In this document: positions 32,314 through 41,055 of the stretch, piece by piece | Layout of the letters: every line of letters starts with the position of its first letter | Numbering within the stretch: the first letter of the stretch is position 1 | Position numbers and translations under genes: made by a program | Notes under the pieces: generated by a model | Databases searched by the model: none | Told to the model about the DNA's origin: nothing | Seen by the model: the letters and a program-made list of their open reading frames with translations, nothing else | Source: Ruegeria arenilitoris | Lineage (GTDB): Bacteria; Pseudomonadota; Alphaproteobacteria; Rhodobacterales; Rhodobacteraceae | Direction: 5' to 3' | Assembly: GCF_013032445.1 (NCBI RefSeq) | Contig: NZ_WQCA01000014.1 | Coordinates: 31,762-95,761, forward strand | DNA: 64,000 nt

Positions 32314-33312
32314 CTAGTGCGCAAGCACAACCTTTTCTTCTCGAGGCGCTATGCCGAAGTGCCTTCTGTAGTGTTTGGAGAACACGCTTTGTGTTGAGAA
32401 TCCGCAGGCCGTAGCAACGTCGATCACGCGCATCTGGGTTTGCTGCAGCAATACGCGTGCCCTCTCGAGCCTTAGAACCATCATGTAGGTTTTTGGGGTC
32501 ATTCCCAGATATCGGCTAAACAACCTTTCAAGTTGCCGTGTCGATATCCCAACCTGACGAGCGATAACCGACGGTGAAACAGGCTCTTCCCAGGTTTCCT
32601 GCATATAGCTCAGTGCTTTGGACAACTTTTCGTTCCGGTGTTTCGAACCGTAAAGGCTGGACATACTCTGACGACAATTTCCATCACGCATAGAGCCACA
32701 AAGGAGTTGGTCAGCGACCTGACTGGATGTTTCCGGGCCCGCCTTTTCGCGGATCACGGAAGAAAAAAGGTCCAGAGTAGCGGCTCCCCCCCCACAGGAG
32801 ACGATGTTTGATGTCTCTTCAAAAATTGTGCAGGCAGGCTCCAGATCCAGATAGCCTTCCTCAAAGACAGGCTTCATTCTCCAGTGCGCGCTGATGCGCC
32901 CCTCGTTCGCTATGCCGATCCGGGCGAGAAACAGTGCGCCACCTCCCAGTCCGAAAAACCGTGCTCCTAGTCGTGCGGCTTGCCGTAGCCATGCCGCAGT
33001 CTTCCCGGATTTGGGGTAGTCTTGGGAATTAAAGGCGCAGCAAACAACGATGCAATCCCCACGTCGTACATCAGGCAAGGCGCCATCGGCTGTCACTGTC
33101 AGCCCTGAAGAAGATTCTATGCTATCCCCTGTTTCGCTGGCTGTTTTCCATTGAAAGAAAGCCTTACCCAATGCTTCGTTGGCGGCGGCCAGAGAGTCGA
33201 TACCGGATCCCAGTTCCAATGCAGAGAATCCGGGCATCAATAAGAATACGAAGCGGTTCACCTCAACAAGTTCACTTAGAACCACATCTATGTCTTTCTC
33301 TGGCCGCCCCAT
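32314..33312 (-). CDS. GlxA/GbdR-type AraC regulator
   Basis: 332 residues from ATG 33312 (GGAGAAAAACC before it). The N-terminal GATase1/DJ-1-like domain (about 15-190: FVFLLMPGFSALELGSGIDS, VVCCAFNSQDYP, GLGGGALFLARIG) is followed by an AraC HTH pair (about 225-325: VSPSVIARQVGISTRQLERL, VIDVATACGFSTQSVFSKHY). This is the layout of GbdR and CdhR, activators of glycine betaine and carnitine catabolism. It lies directly after the dimethylglycine dehydrogenase gene, which supports a betaine-metabolism role. Confidence 0.88.
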   Translation of the reverse strand: MGRPEKDIDVVLSELVEVNRFVFLLMPGFSALELGSGIDSLAAANEALGKAFFQWKTASETGDSIESSSGLTVTADGALPDVRRGDCIVVCCAFNSQDYPKSGKTAAWLRQAARLGARFFGLGGGALFLARIGIANEGRISAHWRMKPVFEEGYLDLEPACTIFEETSNIVSCGGGAATLDLFSSVIREKAGPETSSQVADQLLCGSMRDGNCRQSMSSLYGSKHRNEKLSKALSYMQETWEEPVSPSVIARQVGISTRQLERLFSRYLGMTPKTYMMVLRLERARVLLQQTQMRVIDVATACGFSTQSVFSKHYRRHFGIAPREEKVVLAH

Positions 33313-33326
33313 GGTTTTTCTCCTGA

Positions 33327-35777
33327 TCAAGAACGCATGTTTGCGCCGTTGGCGTCGTAGATTGGTCCTGCCAGAACCAGCGCATCGTAGAAGTTGCCCA
33401 GAATTTCCACCTGAAGCGTCGTTCCCGGCGTTGCGAACTCGGCTGCGACGTAACCCATCGCCATCGACTTGCCGACATGGTGCGCAAAGCCGCCCGAGCT
33501 GACGTAGCCGACCGGTTCGCCATCTTTCAGGATCGCCTCGTCATGGGCCACGTCGATCCCCTCGACGTCGATGGTCATTGTCACCAACTTCTGCGAGACG
33601 CCTTCATCGCGGGCTTTCAGCGTTGCTTCTTTGCCGACGAAGTCCTTCTTCCAGTTGATGAAGACATCCATGCCGGATTCGACAGCGTCGAAGTCGGGAC
33701 GGTATTCCATCGTCCAGACACCCCAGCCCTTCTCGAGTCGCATCGACAGCAACGCACGCGCGCCGTACCAGCGATAGCCCAGATCGGCGCCGGCCTCTTC
33801 GATGGCGTCTGCAAGGCGCATCAGGTATTGCGGTTTGCAATAGATTTCGTAGCCCAATTCGCCAGAGAAGCTGATCCGGTTGATGATCACCGGCACGCCG
33901 CCGACAAAGGTCTGGCGCAGGTCACGGAACTTGAAGGCTTCGGCTGAAACATCGTCACGGGTGATCCGGGCCAGCAGGTCCCGCGATTTCGGGCCGGACA
34001 GGGCAATCCCGTGCCAGTCGTCCGAAACGTTGGCATAAGAAATGCCTGCGGGCAGGTCTTTTTCGAACCAGCGGCGGTGTGCTTCCTGCATCGCGCCGGA
34101 ACCGAACAGCATAAAGTGATCCTCGGCCAGGCAGGCAACCGTCAGGTCGCCGTAGAGCTTGCCCTTGGGCGTCAGCATCGGCGTCAGCGCCAGGCGTCCG
34201 GGCTTGGGAACGAACCCGGCAAGGATATGGTTCAGGTATTCGCGAACGCCTTCGCCCTTGAACTCATGCTTGGCAAAGTTGGCAATCTCAATACCGCCGA
34301 CAGCTTCGCGCACGGCCTTGATTTCCCGGGCGACATAGTCATGCGACCGGTTGCGCTCGAATGTTGGAACTTCGTGCGCATCTTCGGGGCCGTCGGCAAA
34401 CCAGAGTACGTTTTCCAGGCCGAAACCCTGATCCATGACCGCACCCTTGGCGATCATGCGATCATAGAGCGCGGTCGTCTTTTGCTTGCGGCCCTTGGGC
34501 AGGGTTTCATTCGGGAAGGTCATCACGAACCGGCGTTCGTAGTTTTCCGACGACTTGATTGTGCCCCAATCCGGTGTCGCGAACTCTCCAAAACGCGCCA
34601 CGTCCATCGCCCAGACATCGATGGATGTCTCGCCGTCGATCATCCATTCCGCAAGGGTCAGGCCCACGCCGCCACCCTGGCAGAAGCCCGCCATGACACC
34701 AACAGCGACCCAATAGTTCTTCATGCCCGGAACAGGGCCGATCAGCGGGTTGCCATCAGGACCAAATGTGAACGGGCCGTTGATCACGTCCTTGATCCCG
34801 GCATTGGCCATAGCCGGAAGACGCTCGAACGCGGTTTCCAGACGATCTGCCACGCGATCAAGATCCGGCGGCAGCAGTTCATGACCGAAATCCCAGGGCG
34901 TTCCGCCGACTTTCCACGGTGTCGCCTGAGCCTCATAGGTGCCCAGCAACATGCCCTGCCCTTCCTGGCGGCAGTACACGTTGGCCTCGAAGTCGATGCC
35001 ATGCGGTAGCTGCTGACCGAAGTTCACGACCTCGTCCATGCGCTCGGTGATCAGGTAGTGGTGCTCCATCGGCTGAACCGGCAGATGAAGGCCCGCCATG
35101 TGACCCACCTCACGCGCCCACAGACCGCCGCAGTTCACGACATGCTCGGCATTGATCGTGCCTTTGGGGGTGACAATGTCCCAGCTGCCATCGGGGCGCT
35201 GTGTCATATCTGTGGCGCCACAATGGGTGAAATACTGGGCGCCATGCGCCTTGGCCGCCTTGGCAAAAGCGTAGGTCGTGCCGGACGGGTCCAGATGGCC
35301 ATCCTGAGCGTCCCACAGAACCGCGTGATAGTGGTCCGGATCGATCAGCGGATGACGCTCGGCCAGTTCCTTGGGCGAAATGAATTCCTGATCCAGCCCC
35401 ATGTAACGCCCTTTCGAACGCTCGCCCTTCAGATAGTCGTACCATTCCTTGGTAGAGGCGGCATAAAAGCCACCGGTCTGATGCAGGCCAACGGACTGGC
35501 CGGACAGTTCTTCGATCTCTTTATAAAGATTGATCGTATATGATTGCAGGCGCGAGATATTCGGATCCGAGCTGATGGTGTGGATACCGCCGGCCGCGTG
35601 CCAGGATGAGCCGGATGTCAGCTCGTCACGTTCAAGCAGGACCGCATCCTTCCAACCGAACTTGGCCAGGTGGAACAGGATCGAGCAACCAACAACGCCG
35701 CCGCCAATAACAACGACTTTGGCGTGCGACGGCAGTTTCTTTCCGCCTGTGGACTCGTCGGTCTGAATAGTAGGCAT
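33327..35777 (-). CDS. Dimethylglycine/sarcosine dehydrogenase-type flavoprotein
   Basis: 816 residues. The N-terminal FAD-binding domain has the dinucleotide motif VVVIGGGVVGCSILFHLAKF and SGSSWHAAGGIHT, where H60 matches the histidine that is covalently flavinylated in dimethylglycine dehydrogenase. The C-terminal half is the FAO/GcvT folate-binding region (about 430-810), ending with AGPIYDANGANMR. It demethylates dimethylglycine or sarcosine, passing one-carbon units to tetrahydrofolate. It is transcribed between an MttB-family gene and the GbdR-like regulator gene, consistent with stepwise glycine betaine demethylation. Confidence 0.9.
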   Translation of the reverse strand: MPTIQTDESTGGKKLPSHAKVVVIGGGVVGCSILFHLAKFGWKDAVLLERDELTSGSSWHAAGGIHTISSDPNISRLQSYTINLYKEIEELSGQSVGLHQTGGFYAASTKEWYDYLKGERSKGRYMGLDQEFISPKELAERHPLIDPDHYHAVLWDAQDGHLDPSGTTYAFAKAAKAHGAQYFTHCGATDMTQRPDGSWDIVTPKGTINAEHVVNCGGLWAREVGHMAGLHLPVQPMEHHYLITERMDEVVNFGQQLPHGIDFEANVYCRQEGQGMLLGTYEAQATPWKVGGTPWDFGHELLPPDLDRVADRLETAFERLPAMANAGIKDVINGPFTFGPDGNPLIGPVPGMKNYWVAVGVMAGFCQGGGVGLTLAEWMIDGETSIDVWAMDVARFGEFATPDWGTIKSSENYERRFVMTFPNETLPKGRKQKTTALYDRMIAKGAVMDQGFGLENVLWFADGPEDAHEVPTFERNRSHDYVAREIKAVREAVGGIEIANFAKHEFKGEGVREYLNHILAGFVPKPGRLALTPMLTPKGKLYGDLTVACLAEDHFMLFGSGAMQEAHRRWFEKDLPAGISYANVSDDWHGIALSGPKSRDLLARITRDDVSAEAFKFRDLRQTFVGGVPVIINRISFSGELGYEIYCKPQYLMRLADAIEEAGADLGYRWYGARALLSMRLEKGWGVWTMEYRPDFDAVESGMDVFINWKKDFVGKEATLKARDEGVSQKLVTMTIDVEGIDVAHDEAILKDGEPVGYVSSGGFAHHVGKSMAMGYVAAEFATPGTTLQVEILGNFYDALVLAGPIYDANGANMRS

Positions 35778-35900
35778 ATTTCGTTTTTCCTCAGGAATTC
35801 AGCTTTCACTCTGACTGCATTTGGGTGCACGCTCCTCGTTTTGACCCAAAGCATCTATCTCGGTGAAAAGGGGTTCTCTTCTTTGCAGTGGATTGCTGGT

Positions 35901-35937
35901 CGGCAGAACGATCCCGGTCATCGCGATCGTCCTGCCG
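35901..35937 (-). terminator. Hairpin between mttB-like and dehydrogenase genes
   Basis: CGGCAGAACGAT and ATCGTCCTGCCG can pair over 12 positions (one mismatch) around a 13-base loop, just after the stop of the MttB-family gene. With no T-run it may only partly end transcription; the dehydrogenase gene begins 125 bp further on. Confidence 0.4.
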
Positions 35938-35949
35938 AACCTGCAAATG

Positions 35950-37509
35950 TCAGAAATCCGTGGCAGCGCCACCCTCGGCCTTGCGTTTGGCAACAAAGGC
36001 GTCAAGCTCGTCTTTTATCGCCGGATCCAGGGCTGGGGCTTCGTAGGAGGCAAGGCGGTTTTTCCACTCTGCGTTGGCACGCTCGATCGCAATCGGCGAT
36101 CCGGCCTCCTGCCAGGTCTCAAAGTTGCGCCAGTCACTCAGGATTGGCGAATAGAAGGCGTCGCGATAACGCGCCTGGGTGTGTTCAGTGCCAAAGAAGT
36201 GACCCGCTGGCCCGACCTCATTGATGGCTTCCAGCGCCAGGTCTTCCGGGCTGGTCGAAACCGGCTGAAGGAATTCCGTGATCATCTGCAGCAGGTCAAT
36301 ATCAAGCATCACCTTCTCATACGAGCAGCACAGCCCTCCTTCGAGCCACCCTGCCCCGTGCATCAGCATGTTGGCGCCGCCATTGATGGCACCCCAAAGC
36401 GAGAAGACCGCCTCGTATGCCGCTTGCGAGTCAACCGTATTGGCCGCGCACACATTCGAAGAGCGATACGGAATGCCGTAGCGCCGCGCCAGCTGTCCGC
36501 CGATATGCTGCGCTTTCATGTATTCCGGCGTACCAAACGCGGGCGAGCCGGTCTTCATATCCACGTTCGACGTGAAGCCGCCATACATCACCGGCGCGCC
36601 TGGCCGCACCATCTGGGTAAAGGCCACACCCGCCAGAGCTTCGGCGTTTTGCAGCGTTACGGCACCGGCAATCGTAACGGGCGCCATCGCCCCTGCCAGC
36701 GTGAAGGGTGTGATCACAACAGGCTGGCCCATCTCGGACAACGCCATCACGCCCTGCATCATCGGAATATCGAGCTGCAGAGGAGAGTTCGTGTTGATGA
36801 TCGAGAACATGCAGGCCTGATCACGCATCTGGTCATGGGTCAGACCATGGGCAATCCGCGTCATCTCGATTGCATCGGAGACACGCTCCTCACCAAGTGA
36901 GTAGATGCAATAGGCCTTGTCGGTCAGCGTGATGTAATCCTGAATACAATCAAGATGGCGGATAGACGCGTGAATATCGACGGGTTCCACCGGATATCCA
37001 CCTGTCACATGCAGAACATTGTGCATCTGGGCCAATCGCAGAAAGTTGCGAAAATCTTCCTGATTGCCCGCGCGCCGACCCCGATCCGTATCCGAGCAAT
37101 TCGGCGCGCTTGCCATCATGTTGAATACAATGTTGTTTCCGCCCATGGTCACGTTGTGCTGGGCGTTTCGCGCGTGCAACATGAATTCAGACGGCACGCT
37201 TGCAATGGCTTCGTTGATCAAATCGGGATCGAAGCGCACACGCTCTTCACCGTCCCGGACATCGGCCCCTGCCTTTTTCATCACGGCGCGCGCGTCATCA
37301 TGCAACACGTCCAGACCGGTTTCTGAAAGCAGTTTCAGGGATGCCTGGTGAATATGCTCAACCTGATCATCAGAAATCAGCTCAACGGCCGGATAGGAAC
37401 GCTTAAGCTGCGCGAACGGGCGCTGTACAATTGCCGGGGCTGGTGCCCCGCCATCACGGCGACGCCCTCGGCGTCCGCGCGCCTTTTGGGCCAGTTGATC
37501 AGTAGTCAT
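35950..37509 (-). CDS. MttB-family (trimethylamine/glycine betaine) methyltransferase, no pyrrolysine
   Basis: 519 residues, a TIM-barrel methyltransferase: VEHIHQASLKLLSETGLDVL at the N-terminus, VTGGYPVEPVDIHASIRHLD, FSIINTNSPLQLDIPMMQGV, and AINGGANMLMHGAGWLEGGL near the C-terminus. The frame has no internal amber codon, so it belongs to the large non-pyrrolysine group that includes glycine betaine methyltransferases. The basic N-terminus (ARGRRGRRRDGG) is disordered. No corrinoid protein gene is nearby, so the methyl acceptor is uncertain. Next to the dimethylglycine dehydrogenase, betaine demethylation is the best guess. Confidence 0.87.
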   Translation of the reverse strand: MTTDQLAQKARGRRGRRRDGGAPAPAIVQRPFAQLKRSYPAVELISDDQVEHIHQASLKLLSETGLDVLHDDARAVMKKAGADVRDGEERVRFDPDLINEAIASVPSEFMLHARNAQHNVTMGGNNIVFNMMASAPNCSDTDRGRRAGNQEDFRNFLRLAQMHNVLHVTGGYPVEPVDIHASIRHLDCIQDYITLTDKAYCIYSLGEERVSDAIEMTRIAHGLTHDQMRDQACMFSIINTNSPLQLDIPMMQGVMALSEMGQPVVITPFTLAGAMAPVTIAGAVTLQNAEALAGVAFTQMVRPGAPVMYGGFTSNVDMKTGSPAFGTPEYMKAQHIGGQLARRYGIPYRSSNVCAANTVDSQAAYEAVFSLWGAINGGANMLMHGAGWLEGGLCCSYEKVMLDIDLLQMITEFLQPVSTSPEDLALEAINEVGPAGHFFGTEHTQARYRDAFYSPILSDWRNFETWQEAGSPIAIERANAEWKNRLASYEAPALDPAIKDELDAFVAKRKAEGGAATDF

Positions 37510-37701
37510 CCGATAGTACCTTCATTGCCGGAGTTAAGCCTGAGAACGAGTGGTTTGGGCGTTACGCCTCAAGTCATTTACCGCTTAGGGCGGCAGGCAA
37601 AGAAACCTGACCGCGATTCGTCACTCAATCCTGCGCGGGCCCGCGAACGGAAAAGCCCGCTATTACTTGGAGGTACCAGTCGCTGTTTCATTTTTGGTTT
37701 T

Positions 37702-37732
37702 CCAATATGCCGCACGAGATGCGGTATATTGG
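37702..37732. promoter_or_regulatory. 13-bp palindrome upstream of the mttB-like gene
   Basis: CCAATATGCCGCA and TGCGGTATATTGG pair with one G-T around CGAGA. It lies 193 bp upstream of the mttB-like start and 41 bp after the end of the XRE-cupin gene, so it is either an operator for the former or a terminator for the latter. The TCCA-ATAT core resembles the repeats at 38375 and 38422. Confidence 0.45.
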
Positions 37733-37772
37733 ATAAATGTTATGATTCAGTCAATACGTTTTATAGGCCTTC

Positions 37773-38366
37773 TCAGACTGACGCCGTAGGTTCCTGATAT
37801 TGAGTCGGCTGAGCCACGAGAAGGATGGCCTCCGTTTCTCCATCCGCCTCGTTGTTAATGCGATGATTGCAGTCACTGCGGTATCGCAATGTATCGCCGG
37901 CCTCAGCCCGAACAGTTCGTCCAGCGACCGTTACCGACAGTGAGCCGGACAGGCAGGTCAGGTGCTCGAAGGTTCCAGGCGCGTGGGGCTTTGAATCAAG
38001 CTCTGCTCCGACCTTCATGAGAAGCCTGTGCCACTCTACGGGAAGAACAGTGCGTCGCGGGCTCAGCATATAAATCTCGCATTTACCGTCCGCACTTCGC
38101 TGCATCGGCGTGGAATAGTGATGAAGATGCTCGATCGGATCCTCGCCACCAGGCGTGCCCTCAAGCAAACTAAGGTCAACGCCAAGTGCCTGAGAAAGGG
38201 CCCAGACTATGGAAAAGGTCGGGTTGGTGGCACCCCTCTCAATGGCGGATAGCATCGATCGGGACACCCCTGTACGCTCAGAGAGTCGCTCAAGGGTCAA
38301 GCCCAGCGATTTCCTGGCTTCCTTCATAATTTTCCCAATTTCAGGTGTAGGTGAAGGTATGTTCAT
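37773..38366 (-). CDS. XRE-cupin transcriptional regulator
   Basis: 197 residues: an XRE HTH (about 10-65; LGLTLERLSERTGVSRSMLS, then AIERGATNPTFS) and a C-terminal cupin_2 domain (about 100-190; APGTFEHLTCLSGSLSVTVA, then AGDTLRYRSDCNHRI). Proteins of this layout, such as PuuR and SutR, sense small metabolites. It is divergent from threonine synthase and upstream of the methyltransferase gene, so either may be its target. Confidence 0.9.
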   Translation of the reverse strand: MNIPSPTPEIGKIMKEARKSLGLTLERLSERTGVSRSMLSAIERGATNPTFSIVWALSQALGVDLSLLEGTPGGEDPIEHLHHYSTPMQRSADGKCEIYMLSPRRTVLPVEWHRLLMKVGAELDSKPHAPGTFEHLTCLSGSLSVTVAGRTVRAEAGDTLRYRSDCNHRINNEADGETEAILLVAQPTQYQEPTASV

Positions 38367-38374
38367 TCCGTAGT

Positions 38375-38435
38375 TCCACTATATTAGATTTTTGTTTACG
38401 AACGATGGAGGTCTTGCTAAATCCACAATATTAGA
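38375..38435. promoter_or_regulatory. Direct repeat TCCAC(T/A)ATATTAGA in the divergent promoter
   Basis: TCCACTATATTAGA at 38375-38388 and TCCACAATATTAGA at 38422-38435 match at 13 of 14 positions, 47 bp start to start. They lie between the XRE-cupin start (38366) and the threonine synthase start (38452), a plausible pair of regulator sites. Confidence 0.4.
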
Positions 38436-38451
38436 AATCTTGGAAAATGCC

Positions 38452-39849
38452 ATGCTCTACTCAAGTACTCGCGGGAACGCACCCGCTCGATCCCTCCGAG
38501 AGTTGCTAAGCCGTGGAACTGCCGAAGATGGCGGTCTTTACGTGCCTGAGGCCTGGCCCGAACTTACATCCAGCGAATTGGCCACGCTGGGCGGACGGGC
38601 CTACGACCAGATTGCATCGGATGTTCTGGCACTGTTTGGCGGAGCTGAGTGGCAACAGTGCGACTTCCCCACAGGCATAAGAAAAGCGCTGGCCGGTTTC
38701 GAACGCAATGATGGCCCACCCCTCTCTCGCCTGAATGACCAGCTGTGGAGCATGGAGCTTTTCCATGGCCCCACACTCGCTTTCAAGGATTACGCCCTCG
38801 CCCCTTTGGCGGAAGCGATCGATCGGGAACTCACAATCACTGACAAACGCGCGACCGTACTCTGCGCAACGTCGGGAGATACTGGCGCAGCCACCGCAAA
38901 TGCCTTTGCGGGACGTTCGCGAGCCAATGCAGTAATTCTGTTTCCGGAGGGCCGCGTCTCTGATGTTCAACGCAAGCAGATGACCTGCCTGGGAGCCGCA
39001 AACGTTCAGGCAATTTCCGTTCGAGGCGACTTTGATGACTGCCAAAGCATAGTCAAAAACCTGTATCAATGCGAAGTTGCCAAAGAATATAGCTATACGG
39101 CTGTGAATTCGATCAACCTGGCCCGGATCCTCCTTCAGACGTCCTACTACATTTACGCTTCGGTCAAAATCTACAACGATTACGGCCAACACGTGAACTT
39201 TGCTGTCCCCAGCGGGAATTTTGGAAATGTCTTTGCGGGCTATATCGCGAAGCAAATGGGCGCTCCCATCGGGAAGTTGATCGTCACTTCGAACGAAAAT
39301 GATGTCCTTCCCCGGCTGTTCGAGACTGGTATGATGTCGAAGGCAGAGACAATACCGACGATCTCGCCGAGCATGGATATTCAGGTTTCCAGCAACTTTG
39401 AACGAATGCTGTGGATTCTGAAAGGACGCGACGGGAACGCAACGCGTGACATGCAAACGCAGCTCGCTGAGAGGTCTTTTTACGAACTTTCGCAATCCGA
39501 GCATTCAAGACTGACCAAAGACTTCGACGCGATGAAGTGCGGCAAAGACGATGCCTTAAACACCATGCGCCAGATCCATAAGCAGTTCGGCAAGATCATT
39601 TGCCCACATTCGGCAACCGGCTACTTCGCGGCGGATCAGCTGAGGGCAACGCTTAACGGACCCATTGTTGTCGCTGAAACAGCCCATCCGGCAAAATTCC
39701 CGACGGCAGTTGAAGAAGCGCTTGGAACATTCCCAGAAACTCCGGCGCGGCTGGAAGACTTGTTTGCCCGCGAAGAAGAGTTCGCAACTGTCGATCCAAC
39801 GGTTGAAGCGGTGCAAAGTGTGATTGATGGAAAATTCGCAACACCATGA
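38452..39849 (+). CDS. thrC: Threonine synthase
   Basis: 465 residues from ATG 38452 (TTGGAAAAT before it). It is a PLP enzyme: the lysine of GPTLAFKDYALAPLAEAIDR binds the cofactor; CATSGDTGAATANAFAG, VSDVQRKQMTCLG and NFAVPSGNFGNVFAGYIAKQ are standard threonine synthase motifs. The N-terminus (MLYSSTRGNAPARSLRELLS) is typical. It converts O-phosphohomoserine to threonine. The next gene overlaps its stop by ATGA. A paralogue with another role is possible, because it sits outside a threonine operon. Confidence 0.88.
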   Translation: MLYSSTRGNAPARSLRELLSRGTAEDGGLYVPEAWPELTSSELATLGGRAYDQIASDVLALFGGAEWQQCDFPTGIRKALAGFERNDGPPLSRLNDQLWSMELFHGPTLAFKDYALAPLAEAIDRELTITDKRATVLCATSGDTGAATANAFAGRSRANAVILFPEGRVSDVQRKQMTCLGAANVQAISVRGDFDDCQSIVKNLYQCEVAKEYSYTAVNSINLARILLQTSYYIYASVKIYNDYGQHVNFAVPSGNFGNVFAGYIAKQMGAPIGKLIVTSNENDVLPRLFETGMMSKAETIPTISPSMDIQVSSNFERMLWILKGRDGNATRDMQTQLAERSFYELSQSEHSRLTKDFDAMKCGKDDALNTMRQIHKQFGKIICPHSATGYFAADQLRATLNGPIVVAETAHPAKFPTAVEEALGTFPETPARLEDLFAREEEFATVDPTVEAVQSVIDGKFATP

Positions 39850-40634
39850 AGCTGACGTGTGTAACCCCGGAAGTTCAATCTCTTCTGAGTGAACCGCGTG
39901 ACATCCTCCTGATCGGGATGTCGGGAATTGGAAAGACGCTCCTTTCGAGCTTTTTGAACCAATCCGGGGCGTGGCGCTATGTGTCGATAGACGCCCAAAT
40001 CCAGGGGCAGTATTTGCGCAAGCAGATACTTGATGCATTCAATGCCGAGGTCAGCAAGGGAGCTATGCTGTCCAAGTTGCAGGAATTGGGCATACTCAAC
40101 TTGGACGACGAATTGTGCAAGGACACTCTTGCGCCATTGACTTCCTATTTGGGGATGCCTGGAGACCCAGACAGAGGCGGGATTGAATTCAACGAATATG
40201 TGAAACGGCAGAACTTTCATAGGCAGGCTGAACTCACCGCAGTCGAAGACCTTCTTAGCCTGGATTCCAGTCAGCCAGTTCTGGCTGATTCAAGCGGGTC
40301 GTTCTGCGAATTGTTTGCGGCTGGTGACCCCACATTTTCAGCTTTGAAAAACAGGTTCCTTATCGTGTCGCTGAGGGAGAACGACGAACTCGTCCAGAAC
40401 CTGATAGCGAGGTACGTTGAGAACCCAAAGCCAATCTACTATTCTCCGGACCTGCTTTCTGAATATTGGATCGAGTATTCGGCAAAGGCTGGAGACCGGG
40501 CCAGGGATGTCGACCCAAAGAAGTTCGCGCTTTGGTCGTATCAGAAGCTAATTTCGGTCAGGCGAGATAAGTTTGCGGCACTAGCTAAGCACAGCGACAT
40601 ATCTATTAGTGCCGCTGATTTGCGGTACGCCTAA
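39846..40634 (+). CDS. P-loop ATPase/kinase coupled to threonine synthase
   Basis: 262 residues. Walker A is GMSGIGKTLL at about 24-33. The C-terminal part (FALWSYQKLISVRRDKFAAL) is helical. No other family signature is certain; the layout suggests a small nucleotide kinase-like fold. It overlaps threonine synthase by ATGA, so the two proteins are made together. The specific partner role is unknown. Confidence 0.68.
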   Translation: MKLTCVTPEVQSLLSEPRDILLIGMSGIGKTLLSSFLNQSGAWRYVSIDAQIQGQYLRKQILDAFNAEVSKGAMLSKLQELGILNLDDELCKDTLAPLTSYLGMPGDPDRGGIEFNEYVKRQNFHRQAELTAVEDLLSLDSSQPVLADSSGSFCELFAAGDPTFSALKNRFLIVSLRENDELVQNLIARYVENPKPIYYSPDLLSEYWIEYSAKAGDRARDVDPKKFALWSYQKLISVRRDKFAALAKHSDISISAADLRYA

Positions 40635-41055
40635 GTCTTCATCGACGAATCCGCTAACACAACCAAGATAACCCACCTGTGGCGACGACCTGCGCGCGGC
40701 ATCCGCAAGGAAGCGGTCGCCCCGTGATTATCGGTAAAGACCAATCTCCCTACCGGAAGCCGATCTTGGAAAAGCCTGCGTTTTCGTTGGAGCCTCTCCA
40801 AACCTCCCATGTGTGAGCTTGGAATTCCAATATGCCACCAGGTTTTACCTGCCTCCAAGCGACTAGCGGCATCGCTGCGATTGCCCACTGAGCTTCAAAC
40901 GTATCACTTCCGTCTTTAAGGTTACTAAAAGTATACTGGTTGATAGATTGCCCCTGCGAGATGTAGGTAACCACTAAAGGCGACCCCCCAGGCGCTGTAA
41001 ACCTGAAGCTCTGCTGAAAATCTTGAAGACAAGCCAAAAAGAGGACCTCCCCAAA
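40635..41055. other. Intergenic with a possible gene remnant
   Basis: About 420 bp. Only the minus-strand frame described separately (40750-41037) looks coding. The end nearest 41056 holds the RBS of the molybdenum-enzyme operon (AGAGGACCTCCCC). Confidence 0.4.
40750..41037 (-). pseudogene. Possible remnant of an unknown protein gene
   Basis: 95 codons from a TTG (FRFTAPGGSPLVVTYISQGQ, then QVKPGGILEFQAHTWEVWRG at the end). The translation looks protein-like, with beta-strand character. However there is no ATG or RBS, and upstream sequence on that strand is the promoter of the next operon, so the 5' end appears lost. Function not recognised. Confidence 0.35.

Noticed and set aside
34011..35009. 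Plus-strand 332-codon ORF opposite the dehydrogenase gene
   Set aside because: Shadow of a full-length flavoprotein; no domain in the translation.
35950..37509. Pyrrolysine in the MttB-family protein
   Set aside because: The frame is open from start to stop without an internal amber codon, so it belongs to the non-pyrrolysine group.
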